This document shows, one piece after another, positions 1 to 7,700 of a stretch of DNA of 20,870 nt; position 1 is the first letter of the stretch; each line of letters opens with the position of its first letter. Where the stretch lies: positions 85,005-105,874 of the forward strand of contig MU646396.1 in NCBI GenBank assembly GCA_026770585.1. Reading direction: 5' to 3'. Origin of the DNA: Baffinella frigidus. Its lineage: Eukaryota > Cryptophyceae > Cryptomonadales > Baffinellaceae. The notes below the pieces were generated by a model. That model made no database searches and had not been told where the DNA came from. It saw only the letters and a list, made by a program, of their open reading frames with translations. The position numbers and the translations under genes were made by a program.

Positions 1-1247
1 CACATCATTGACCTCTCCGCACCCTCTGGCATGATCCCCCTCTCGCACCTTTCCCTCCCTCTCATCATCATCACAATCACCCCCCCGCCCTCGCCTCACC
101 ACGGCATCCCCCCTCCTCTCGGCCTGACTCAGCGCATGTCCCGCAGCAGGAGCATGAGCGCCCTCGGCCTCCAACCCCTGCTGCCCCCACCCGGCTGGCC
201 CCAAGGCCTGGCCCCACCCGTCTCGTCGCGCCGCAGCCTCCTCGCGCTCATCGGCCGCAGCCTCGATCCCACTCTCATGCCAGCCGCGGCCAGGGGCGTG
301 CTGTCGAGGACGAGGACCAACGGTCTCATCGCCTCCTCTCTCGGCATCTACGGCGGCAGGAGCCTCTTTCCTGGCAGGGGCCGCGTCGCCCTCCGCTCGC
401 GCGGGGCACTCCTCGGAGCCGCCTTCACCCTTCTCCAACGATGACGGGGCGTCCCCGCCGGCAAACGACTTGTCGTCCGCGCCTGTTTTCCCATCTGCAA
501 GAGAGAGAGAGGGAGAGAGAGAGAGAGCGAGGCGCGTGTCAGGGCAGCCGAGACCAGCCATCCATCAAGTTCGTGTCACGCGTGTGGACAGCCAGGCAGT
601 TCAGGTAGTGCCGCAATAAATGCACAGGAGGTTAGGAGCACGTTGGTGGGTGGGCGAATTTGGATTGAGGACAGGCGGCTGGACCTGCTTGTCTCGCGCC
701 GTCTTTCGCAACGAGAGAGAGCGACTTGATCCCCGCTTGTGCCTCCTTCTCTTCCTTCTCCCCCGCAGCATGTGCCTCCGCCTCTTCATCACCTGTGCGT
801 GGGGAAACGCGCGGCGGTCAGACCCTGCCGCTCCCAGGGACCTTGACCGGAAAAGTCGGTTGCTGTGCCAAAGAACTCAGGACCACTCGTCCCGTGGTGA
901 AGCAACCTTGCAACTGCAGCGGCAAGTCGAGGTCGTGCAGGCAGCGCGGCGCCCGCTTGCTCCGGACCAGGAGGGAAAGAGGCACCTTGCCGGTGTGTGG
1001 ATGACGCTGTAGATGCGTCTCCGACTTGGCGCTCTGTTTTCTCCCCTTGGCCCCCAGCCGCGGCTCCGCTTTCTGCATCGCCGTGCTCTCCCGCTTGCCT
1101 CGAGGACGCCTTCACGTCCCCGTTGGGGGCTCCCGGGGCATCGTTCGCAACGTCCGACCCAGGGAGTGATCGCGGGGCGTCGGCACCAGCACCAAGTGGG
1201 GCATCGGTCTTAATTGGGGATCCGCCCGGCGATTTTCCCTCTGCCAT
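1..1247 (-). CDS. Acidic Ala/Gly/Glu-rich low-complexity protein, three exons, 3' end off the window
   Basis: Unrecognised protein. Exons on the minus strand are 1247-986, 792-685 and 494-1 (open to the window edge). The start at 1247 (MAEGKSPGGSPIK) has A at -3 and G at +4; the frame upstream contains no earlier ATG. Intron 1 runs from CAAG|GTGCCT to a cccacgcacag acceptor; intron 2 from AAGCAG|GTCCAG to a long CT-rich tract ending ttgcag. Both introns are phase 1 and the three exons join in one frame without a stop for about 288 codons. Exon 1 is Gly/Ser/Ala/Asp-rich, exon 2 is a Glu/Lys run (GDEEAEAHAAGEKEEKEAQ), and exon 3 is rich in Glu, Asp, Arg, Ala and Gly. The composition suggests a disordered protein; no domain or membrane segment is seen. 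The phase match is direct evidence; the function is unknown. Confidence 0.62.
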
Positions 1248-1888
1248 GATCTTCTTGCAGAGCCCTGCCCTCAGAAATCGGCCTTGGCCGCCGCCAAGCA
1301 GCCCCAGCGGCACGCAGGGGCGCGGAAACGGCAAGCTTCTTTGGCCCCGGCAAGGGCGTGAAAGGTCTCGCGGAGCTGCGGACCAGCTGAGAATCCGCTA
1401 GGCTCGGTGCGTGGACCTTTTTTTTATGAGAGAGGCTAGCAAGCGTCCGTGCCTGCAGGGCCGGAAAAGTAAGCCGGATGCAGAGAGAGGAGAGCGCTCA
1501 GGGCATCGCCGGAAGGTCTAGAGATGGGCCAGGGGCGTGCTCTCGAGGACGAGGACCAAGCAAGAATGTGCCAACACTCCCGAGCTTCTACGTACTTATT
1601 GACTTTTGATTAGTCTCCTAGTGACTTTGAGATTGGTCAACCTTACAATTTCCACTTTTAAGATCCCAAATGTGGTCAGGTGTACTTTACACAAAAAGTC
1701 TACATCTCGCTACTTTTGAGATCTCCCACGACGGCCGGTGGGCTGAGAAGGGGTTGCCGGGCACAGAACGCGGGATATCAGAGCCCTGCGCTGCACCCTA
1801 GAGCGGGAGGCAAGCGACCGGCTACCAGTGCCGTCATTTTTCGCCTTTCTCCGCGAACCCGGGCCTACCCAATTAAAATCGAAAAACG
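1248..1888. promoter_or_regulatory. Shared upstream region between two divergent gene starts
   Basis: This 641-bp stretch lies between the minus start at 1247 and a candidate plus start at 1889. From about 1570 to 1730 it is less GC-rich than its surroundings and holds two related blocks, TTGACTTTTGATTAG (about 1599) and GTGACTTTGAGATTGG (about 1620), the second containing an inverted CCAAT (ATTGG). The core GTGACTTT recurs twice upstream of the gene at 14795. No TATA box is evident. A promoter role is inferred from position only. Confidence 0.3.
1528..1559 (+). repeat. 32-bp copy of an exon 3 segment (289-320)
   Basis: Positions 1528-1559 match 289-320 in 31 of 32 bases, in the same orientation. 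The source lies in exon 3 of the minus-strand gene, and the copy lies about 280 bp upstream of that gene's start codon. The flanks do not match. It is a short local duplication of coding sequence into the upstream region. Confidence 0.75.
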
Positions 1889-2060
1889 ATGGCAGCAAAC
1901 AGACGGCCGGGGGGGAAACCCGCTGGGCCGGTGATGTTCGAGGATCAGGATCAGGGTGCGCATGGGGCAGGAAACGCAGCAGGCGAGAGGTTGCCGCCAT
2001 CGCCGGGCGCTGGAGAGGGGGTGATGGGGATAATTCCGCCCTTCGTGAGGGAGTTTTTCG
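1889..2060 (+). CDS. Candidate first exon of an unresolved plus-strand gene
   Basis: The ATG at 1889 has a strong context (A at -3, G at +4). The reading frame begins MAANRRPGGKPAGPVMFEDQ, is Gly/Pro-rich, then becomes hydrophobic near its end (GVMGIIPPFVREFF). It meets a consensus donor, TTTTTCG|GTGAGA, at 2061 in phase 1. A phase-compatible acceptor (gacctgagcag) lies at 2198. If not spliced, the frame stops at about 2192. No family is recognised and no signal peptide is evident. Confidence 0.4.
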
Positions 2061-2198
2061 GTGAGACCCATTCAGCTGAACCCCTTTTTGATAGATGCCG
2101 TTCTCCGCGCCGGGGAATGAACCCCACTGAGCTGCGTCAGTGGCCTGGAGAGCTCCTGCAACCCGTCGTGACGCCCTGTGGCGGCGTGACCTGAGCAG

Positions 2199-2597
2199 GA
2201 TTTTCGGACGCGGCGGTGCGGTGCTGTACCTCCTCTCGCCCGACCGACGAAGCTCCCGTGCGGATGGCGCACGGAGTGGGACAGTGCGGAGTCGGGCTCA
2301 TCCTCCAGGTGGCCGCGCGTTTGGCACGCCTCCCGTGCGCTGTTCTCGTTGGAAGGGGGGCTTCCTCCAGCGATACGGCACTTCCTCTAGTGATTCGGTA
2401 CGTACCTGGCTTTCTGAAAGCCGTGCCCCGGCAGGACGCGGCAAATTCGAGCTACAATGGCTACAACGTGTCCGTCGCCTCGCTGTCGATGGGCGGTGCG
2501 TGCCTCCCCAAGATCTCTCCCCCCGGGCAGCTCCCATCAACACTTCTGGTCTCGCCCCTGGTCTGGGTCTGCCTCACGATTTTCGGAAGCACCTGAG
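2199..2597 (+). CDS. Exon-like block, frame and internal splicing uncertain
   Basis: After the acceptor at 2198, the phase-compatible frame stays open to about 2596. It contains GVGQCGVGLILQ followed by PLVIRYVPG, which loosely resembles the first strands of a PDZ domain (GxGLxL ... vvxxVxpG). A second frame over the same DNA is also open (GRGGAVLYLLSPDRRSS; FELQWLQRVRRLAVDGR), so the true frame is not settled. Possible small introns exist (CTCCAG|GTGGCC at 2309; gccccggcag at 2434). It could be one or several exons of the gene beginning at 1889. Confidence 0.28.
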
Positions 2598-2670
2598 AGT
2601 GGGGGGATGGGGTTTGGGTTTCGGGGAGAGGGTTTCGGGTTTGGGTGTGGGTTTTAAAGTTTAGGGTTTA
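2598..2670 (+). repeat. Degenerate G-strand telomere-like tract
   Basis: The tract consists of GGTTT/GGGTTTC/GGTTTGGG variants ending TTTAGGGTTTATTC. It is a short, decayed relative of the heptamer arrays elsewhere in the window, here in the TTTAGGG orientation. Confidence 0.6.
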
Positions 2671-2956
2671 TTCAAATCCCGCGCTACACCCCGCCCCTGG
2701 TGAGTGCCGCGGGAGGAGGGTGTGACGTCGGTGAGTAGAGGCACTCGCGCGCGCGAGGCTCTTTCGCGCCGACGCAAGCAGCGGGCCAGTGCTGCCTGCG
2801 AGCGAGCGATGCTCAGGGGGGCTGCCAAGGGCAAGCGTGCGTGCGGAGGGAGGTAGCTATCACGTCGGTGAGTGCAGTGCGGAGAGACTCTGAAGAGCGC
2901 TCGGGGGCTGTGGATGGCTGGTGGCAGGCCCAGGGGAGGCAAGCCATCAGATCCAG

Positions 2957-3004
2957 GCTGGGGACGCGCTTGTCAAGATCGATGGACGCGACGTCGTGGG
3001 CAAG
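2957..3004 (+). CDS. PDZ-domain exon fragment
   Basis: After a candidate acceptor (atcagatccag, ending 2956) the frame reads AGDALVKIDGRDVVGK. This matches the conserved core of PDZ domains (GDxLxxIDGxDVxG), which bind C-terminal peptides. Candidate donors are GAC|GTCGTG (2993) or GTC|GTGGGC (2996). The next exon-like segment (3143) begins SFDSLKQAAR, which fits the helix that normally follows this motif. Between the two lies a copy of dispersed repeat A (3029-3133). The domain is incomplete and may be a decayed gene. The motif is seen directly; membership of a gene starting at 1889 is inferred. Confidence 0.5.
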
Positions 3005-3028
3005 CGAACAGGCATCCCGACCTACCGA

Positions 3029-3133
3029 TCCCTCACTCGCCCACGCACTTGACATGCTGCGTGTGCGGTACAAATCCGTCAAGTTTGGAGCGGGGAAGAG
3101 CCCGGGCTCGCCAAATTGGTGCGCCCAAATAGA
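3029..3133 (+). repeat. Dispersed repeat A, copy 1
   Basis: This copy contains the family core CATGCTGSGTGTGCGGTAC followed by AAATCCGTC, then a block near TTTGGAGCGGGGAAG, and ends AAATAG. It shares this order with the copies at 5602 (partial), 5871 and 7485. All four are in the same orientation and show no long terminal inverted repeat. The GGTACAAATCC core resembles an RNA polymerase III B box (9 of 11), so a SINE is one possibility. Confidence 0.75.
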
Positions 3134-3142
3134 CTGCGACAG

Positions 3143-3280
3143 AGCTTTGACTCCCTGAAGCAAGCAGCGCGGGCAGCGGAGGCTTGGTTGCGGGGCAGTG
3201 CCAGCAGGCTGGGGGCGGGAGAGGCTGAAGGGGGCGATGAATGGCCTGGCGAGCAGGCGAGCTGGCGGACTGGTTGCTAG
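3143..3280 (+). CDS. Exon-like segment following the PDZ fragment
   Basis: After acceptor candidate actgcgacag (ending 3142) the frame reads SFDSLKQAARAAEAWLRG, then a Gly/Glu-rich tail (GAGEAEGGDEWPGEQASW) and a TAG at 3278. The first part suits a PDZ alpha-B helix, and the phase fits the donor at 2993 or 2996. It could be a terminal exon or part of a pseudogene. Confidence 0.38.
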   Translation, partial: SFDSLKQAARAAEAWLRGSASRLGAGEAEGGDEWPGEQASWRTGC

Positions 3281-3378
3281 GACCCGTGGGCTCTGCGGTG
3301 AGTCTCCCGCCTCCACGCCACCTTGCGCAATTACAAATATGACACCACTGGATACACCCGAAATTCGTTTTCTGCCAG

Positions 3379-3424
3379 TTTTTGGACCGAAACACAGTCC
3401 AAAACTCTGTGTTTGGACCGAAAC
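3379..3424 (+). repeat. Tandem TTTGGACCGAAAC repeat
   Basis: TTTGGACCGAAAC occurs twice (about 3379 and 3412) separated by ACACAGTCCAAAACTCTG, so part of the spacer is also complementary to the unit (GTCCAAA). The adjoining CTGGATACACCCGA (about 3352) recurs at about 17000. Confidence 0.55.
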
Positions 3425-3463
3425 GCCTTCGAACCCCTGTGGGGGGGCACGATCCTTTAGCAG

Positions 3464-3670
3464 GTTGTCATTTTGGGAAGCATGCACGGTGGGGTTGGGA
3501 CAGCACCTGCCAGTCAGGCTCTTCTCAACAGGAGCCTGCCTGCTGCCGCACCCGCAAAAGTTGACGAAGTGGACAACCCGTGGCAGGTTTCGCTGCAGAT
3601 GAAGCGGGGTCCAGCGTGGAAGGGAGGCGAGGGCAAGGTGTACACGGTCGACCTCAACCGGAGATGGGCG
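3464..3670 (+). CDS. Exon-like open segment, function unknown
   Basis: After acceptor candidate ctttagcag the frame reads VVILGSMHGGVGTAPASQAL, continues through DEVDNPWQVSLQMKRGP and GKVYTVDLNRRWA, and meets candidate donor GGGCG|GTGTCA at 3671 in phase 0. Composition is protein-like and the segment directly precedes a heptamer array, as confirmed exons do elsewhere in the window. No family is recognised. It may belong to the same gene as the PDZ fragment. Confidence 0.38.
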
Positions 3671-3877
3671 GTGTCAACCCTCGACCTTAAATCCAAAACC
3701 CGAAACCCTACATTCTGAACCATAGACCCTTAACCATAAACCATAAACCATAAACCAAAAACCATAAACCATAAACCATAAACCATAAACCATAAACCAT
3801 AAACCATAAACCCTAAACCCTGAACCCTAAACCCTAAACCCTAAACCCTAAACCCTAAACCCTAAACCCTGAACCAG
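3671..3877 (+). repeat. Heptamer array: CCATAAA block then CCCTAAA block
   Basis: From about 3731 the unit is CCATAAA (about ten tandem copies), switching at about 3810 to the canonical telomere unit CCCTAAA (about eight copies, a few GAACC variants). The change from one homogeneous unit to another suggests separate local amplifications. The array lies between two exon-like segments. Confidence 0.9.
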
Positions 3878-3892
3878 GCGGCGGGACTCAAG

Positions 3893-4129
3893 GACCTCCC
3901 GTCTGCAAAGTGAACTCACCCGGGCGAGTATTTACTACATGTACCGTAGGAAATTGGATGTTTTCCTTGCGAAATCAGGCGGATTGCTCCACTTCCGCAT
4001 GGGCAGATGGTACTCGCGTCACATTTGGCAGCCTGTCTTCCGCGGCAGCGACTCCCAGGGTGTGCTGCATCTCGATTCCGCGACGCTGCCTGGGTCGCTG
4101 TCTGGTGGGGAATTTGACTACATGTAAGC
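3893..4129 (+). CDS. Possible terminal exon, function unknown
   Basis: The open frame reads through LQSELTRASIYYMYRRKLD, AKSGGLLHFRMGRWYSRHIW and LDSATLPGSLSGGEFDYM to a TAA at 4126-4128. It has balanced composition and lower GC than the neighbouring DNA. Candidate acceptors (actcaag, tgcaaag, gggcgag) all need an incoming phase of two bases, which the segment at 3464-3670 does not supply, so its partner is unknown. It is unrecognised; it could alternatively start at the ATG at 3939. Confidence 0.4.
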
Positions 4130-4252
4130 CTGTGTATTGAAATGTGTATGCACGAGGCGGCGAGCGGTGAGGCGTGTCTGCCACCGGGGCTCCTTTGGAA
4201 CACTCTCTTGTTTTCAAAGTACAGGGGCCTTCCTAGCTCTGCCTCAGTCAAT

Positions 4253-4341
4253 CTGGGCTCCTCGTTGAATACCTGTAGATCAGGACTTGTACAAACGCTG
4301 CAGTACAAAGAGCGTCTGAACGTACGTAATGAGGAGCCCAG
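4253..4341. repeat. Foldback (inverted repeat) segment
   Basis: CTGGGCTCCTC at 4253 pairs perfectly with GAGGAGCCCAG at 4331-4341. The pairing continues imperfectly inward (GTACAAACGCT against AGCGTCTGAAC). The outer flanks (TACAGGGGCC at 4220; GAGGTACACTTG at 4351) resemble the ends of MITE family B, so this may be a diverged relative. Confidence 0.6.
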
Positions 4342-4417
4342 AGTACCTGAGAGGTACACTTGAGTGATGCGCTCCGGCATAGGGGGACGCATCCAGACCC
4401 CTCGACAGATGTGGACT

Positions 4418-4542
4418 TGTACAGGGGTACCTCCTTCATAAGAAATTGCCTCCCCCTAGGACCCTCCAGTAGGCCTATGCCTAGGGCCCTATGCTGGTCC
4501 TAGGGGCGGTGCGATTTCTTATGAGCGAGGTACCCCTGTACA
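4418..4542. mobile_element. MITE family B, copy 1 (complete foldback)
   Basis: The ends are TGTACAGGGGTACCTCCTTC and its near-complement ending GAGGTACCCCTGTACA, and the pairing extends inward through CATAAGAAAT/ATTTCTTATG and CCCCTAGGACC/GGTCCTAGGGG. The element is about 120 bp, almost fully self-complementary and non-coding. Related copies lie at 12444, 10806, 16285 and 16630. No clear target-site duplication is visible. This is a transposase-free TIR element by structure; the autonomous partner is not in the window. Confidence 0.8.
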
Positions 4543-4756
4543 TGTGTAGATGCAGATGGGGCGAAGCGCCGCGTTGTAAGTGCTGGTCGACTCGCTGGCG
4601 TTAGGACCCTTACGATTTATTGTTCCCCAACACCTCGAAGCACAGGATCGCTGCAGGGACCTCGCGAAAGGTCCTTGGGCGACCATTTTTGACACTTGTA
4701 TCGATTCCCGTCTGTAAAGCGACTCAACCTGAGGCTCCTAACCTTAAGGTCAGAAA

Positions 4757-7700
4757 ATGCCGGCCTCGGATCGACCGCTGGCATGGTTGGTGCCGCTGCT
4801 ACTGGCCGCCCCAACGCATGCCTTCATGTGCAGTCCCGGCGTTGCCTCGTCCGTGCGGCCGCTCTGCGGTCCGCTCTGCGCTGGGGGGGTTGCTCGCATG
4901 CCGATCGCTCGATCTTCCGGGAGACGTGGAAATGCGCTCTCGCTCCGCATGGGGGATGATGGCACCGACGTGGTAGTTTGGGGTTAAGGTTTAGGGGGCT
5001 GGGGTGAGCGTTTTGTGTTTTGCGTTTCTTGCTTCGTGTTCCGTATTCAGTGTGTTGGGGTTTTGAGGTTCGAGAGTTGCTCAGGGTTCATGGTTGCAGG
5101 TTTAGAGTTTAGGGTTCCGGGGTTAGGTTGAGAGGGGTTGGGTACCCGGCAACACTGGTGCCGGGTGGGTCGCACTGTTTGCCCACAGTTTATGTGTGAT
5201 CCGTGTCCGTCTCGGTACAGCACTCTGCTCAGACTAACGAATGTACTTGTTCCTCGGTCCAGTTCTCGACTCTCAAGGAAAGTCTGAAGCGCTCCTCCAT
5301 CTTCCTGATCGGCATGGACGGTGACCTTCCGACCCCCACTCGCACCCCTTCCCTGGAGCGATGCGTGTTTCAGCGTCCCGCACTCTTCTCTGGACCGTGG
5401 CACTCCCGCACAGCCTCTCGACAAGCTGGCGATGATGATTGACGAGAGCGATTCCGCGGGCGGGCTCCCTGCAGGGAGCGGCAAGGAGGCGCTCGCGCTG
5501 GGCCTGGCGAAGAAGCTGGAGTACAAGTTCCTCGATACCAACGCCATCCTCGGACAGCTCCTCGACTCGGAAGTCAGCGCCGAGACCTTCGCCAAGGTCT
5601 CGCTAGCTCTGCCTCTCTCGGGTTGCCTCACTCTTCTCAAGTTCACGTGCTGGGTGTGTCGTTCAAATGACTCCTTCGCCCTCAAGAAATGACCCTTATT
5701 CTTCTTCTTCTTCTTCTGCTTCTGCTTCTTCTTCTGCTTCTTCTTCTTCTTCTTCTTCTTCTGCTTGTTCTTCTTCTTCGTCCTCTTCTTTATTGCCATC
5801 AGAGCCTTTTGAAAAGTGATCAACTACTACTTACACCGCGTGTGCCAGAGGGCTCGGGCTGGCTCCCACGGTCTAGCGCTGCCTCACTCGGGTTAGCTGA
5901 CTGTTCTCAAGTTGGCATGCTGGGTGTGCGGTACAAATCCGTCATCTTTGGAGCGGGGAAGCGCCCAGGCTCACCAGATCGGGAGCCCAGATAGAATGGG
6001 AGAGCTTGGCTGCGACGTGAACAGCGCGGTGCGCGAAAATGGAGGAAGAATGTGCAGGAGGAAGGACGCGGCGGGTGAAGGTGGGGGGGGGTGATTTGTC
6101 TCGGCCAGGATGCGCCCGATACTTGGTGCGCTGATGAGTGCTGCAACGTGAACCAGACGGACTTGTACGGCGGGAGCAGGTGTGGGGGGGGGGGGCTTGA
6201 CGCGAATGGTGCAGGAAATCCTAGGGTCTACCGTAGTCAATACCGTAGGCTCAACCTCCCTGGATGAAGAGCGTTGCCCGATGAATTTTGGCGAGGAGAA
6301 GATGATGGCGGCAGAGCGGGCGGTTCTCGATGAGGTGCTGGATCAGGTCAAGGAACAAGGACGCGCCGCCGCCCTCGCACAGGATGCCAACGACCCAACA
6401 GCAAACGTCGAATCATCATCCTGAATTTGACCGCGAGTGGGTCGCAGGTTGGGGAGGAGGAGTTCATGGCGGCCGAGCGGGCGGTGCTGGATGAGGTGCA
6501 GGCGTACTTGGACTCAGTCATCTCGACCGGCAGTTGCGCCCCGCTCCAGGTCGTCCGTCCAACAATCCCCGATCCGAACCTTAATCCCTGAGACTCAAAC
6601 CCTAAACCCTAAACCCTAAACCCTGAACCCTGAACCCTAAACCCTAAACTCTAAACCCTAAACCCTAAACCCTAAACCCTAAACCCTAAACCCTGAACCC
6701 TAAACCCTAAACCCCACACCCTAAACCCTAAACCCTAAACCCTAAACCCCAAATTTCAACCCTTAACCCTAAACCCTAAACCCTAAACCCTAAATCCAAA
6801 ACCCTAAACCCCAAGCCCTACTCCCCCAACCCTAAACCCTAAACCCTCTAAGCCATAAATCGTCAACCCCAAAACTTAGACCCCAAACCTGGTGCCATCG
6901 CTCCTGTCTGGTGCCCCGGCCCGGGCCCCAGCCCTCCTCCCGCACTCCCGCTTGCCCTCGAAACTCAAACACGCGCGGCACCACCCTCCACGTCATCGAG
7001 CATCCATCCCTCCCGCCTCTCCCGAAGTCTAATAAATACTCATAAGGGCGGAATCTGTGTGCGACAGAATTCGCAAAATACACAATTCAAAGTCACTTTA
7101 TTGACTTTGATTTTATTTCGAATCCGAGCAGATTTTCATCCAAACCACATCGCTTCAGCCATAAAACAGTTTTCAGACAGGAATCATATCGAAACGTTGC
7201 GAGTTCGAGCTCTAATTAAAACATCTTGCTGCTCAACACAATTCAATTAAAATCGCAACGTTTCATTATGTCCAACACAATTCGAGCTCAAAGTGGCCGT
7301 AAACCTGTTTTAGGACAACTTTGAATTAAGAAATCTGTATTCTGTCTCACATAGATTCCAGCCTAAAGATAATATAAAATAATATAAAATGTTGACTCGG
7401 CCTCAGGCTTCTACGGTCGTGCAAAGCGATCTACAAACGATGCATCCCCCCTCAACAGCCGATGCATCCCCCCTTCCCTCAACCCTAGCGCTATCTCACT
7501 CGGGTTGACCAAATGTTCTCAAGTTGACATGCTGGGTGTGCGGTACAAATCCGTCGACTTTGGAGCGGGAAAGAGCACGGGTCCCCATAGACTGAGGCAG
7601 AGGTAGAAAGGCAATCCCCCCCCGTTGCGATATGCAGGCAGAGAACTCCGAGTGAGGCAGAGGTGGAACCGGTAACCCCGCTGGGGTGCTCAAGAGGGGT

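Noticed and set aside
31-444. 137-codon plus-strand ORF at the left edge
   Set aside because: Antisense to exon 3 of the minus-strand gene, which is supported by matching splice phases; the plus frame is Pro/Leu/Ser low complexity.
789-985. Continuation of the minus-strand exon 1 frame
   Set aside because: The frame stays open but loses the acidic composition; a consensus donor at 985 and an acceptor at 793 give a better model with matching phase.
2140-2664. 174-codon plus-strand ORF ending in the G-rich tract
   Set aside because: It runs through degenerate telomere-like sequence at its end, and the competing frame has the phase that fits the exon at 1889; retained only as a possible alternative frame.
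4493-4700. Possible promoter elements ahead of the SK-like gene
   Set aside because: No TATA or repeated motif could be supported; the region mostly follows the MITE B copy.
5047-5823. 258-codon minus-strand ORF with lysine run
   Set aside because: It is opened by the TTC microsatellite and crosses SK-like exons 2 and 3 in antisense.
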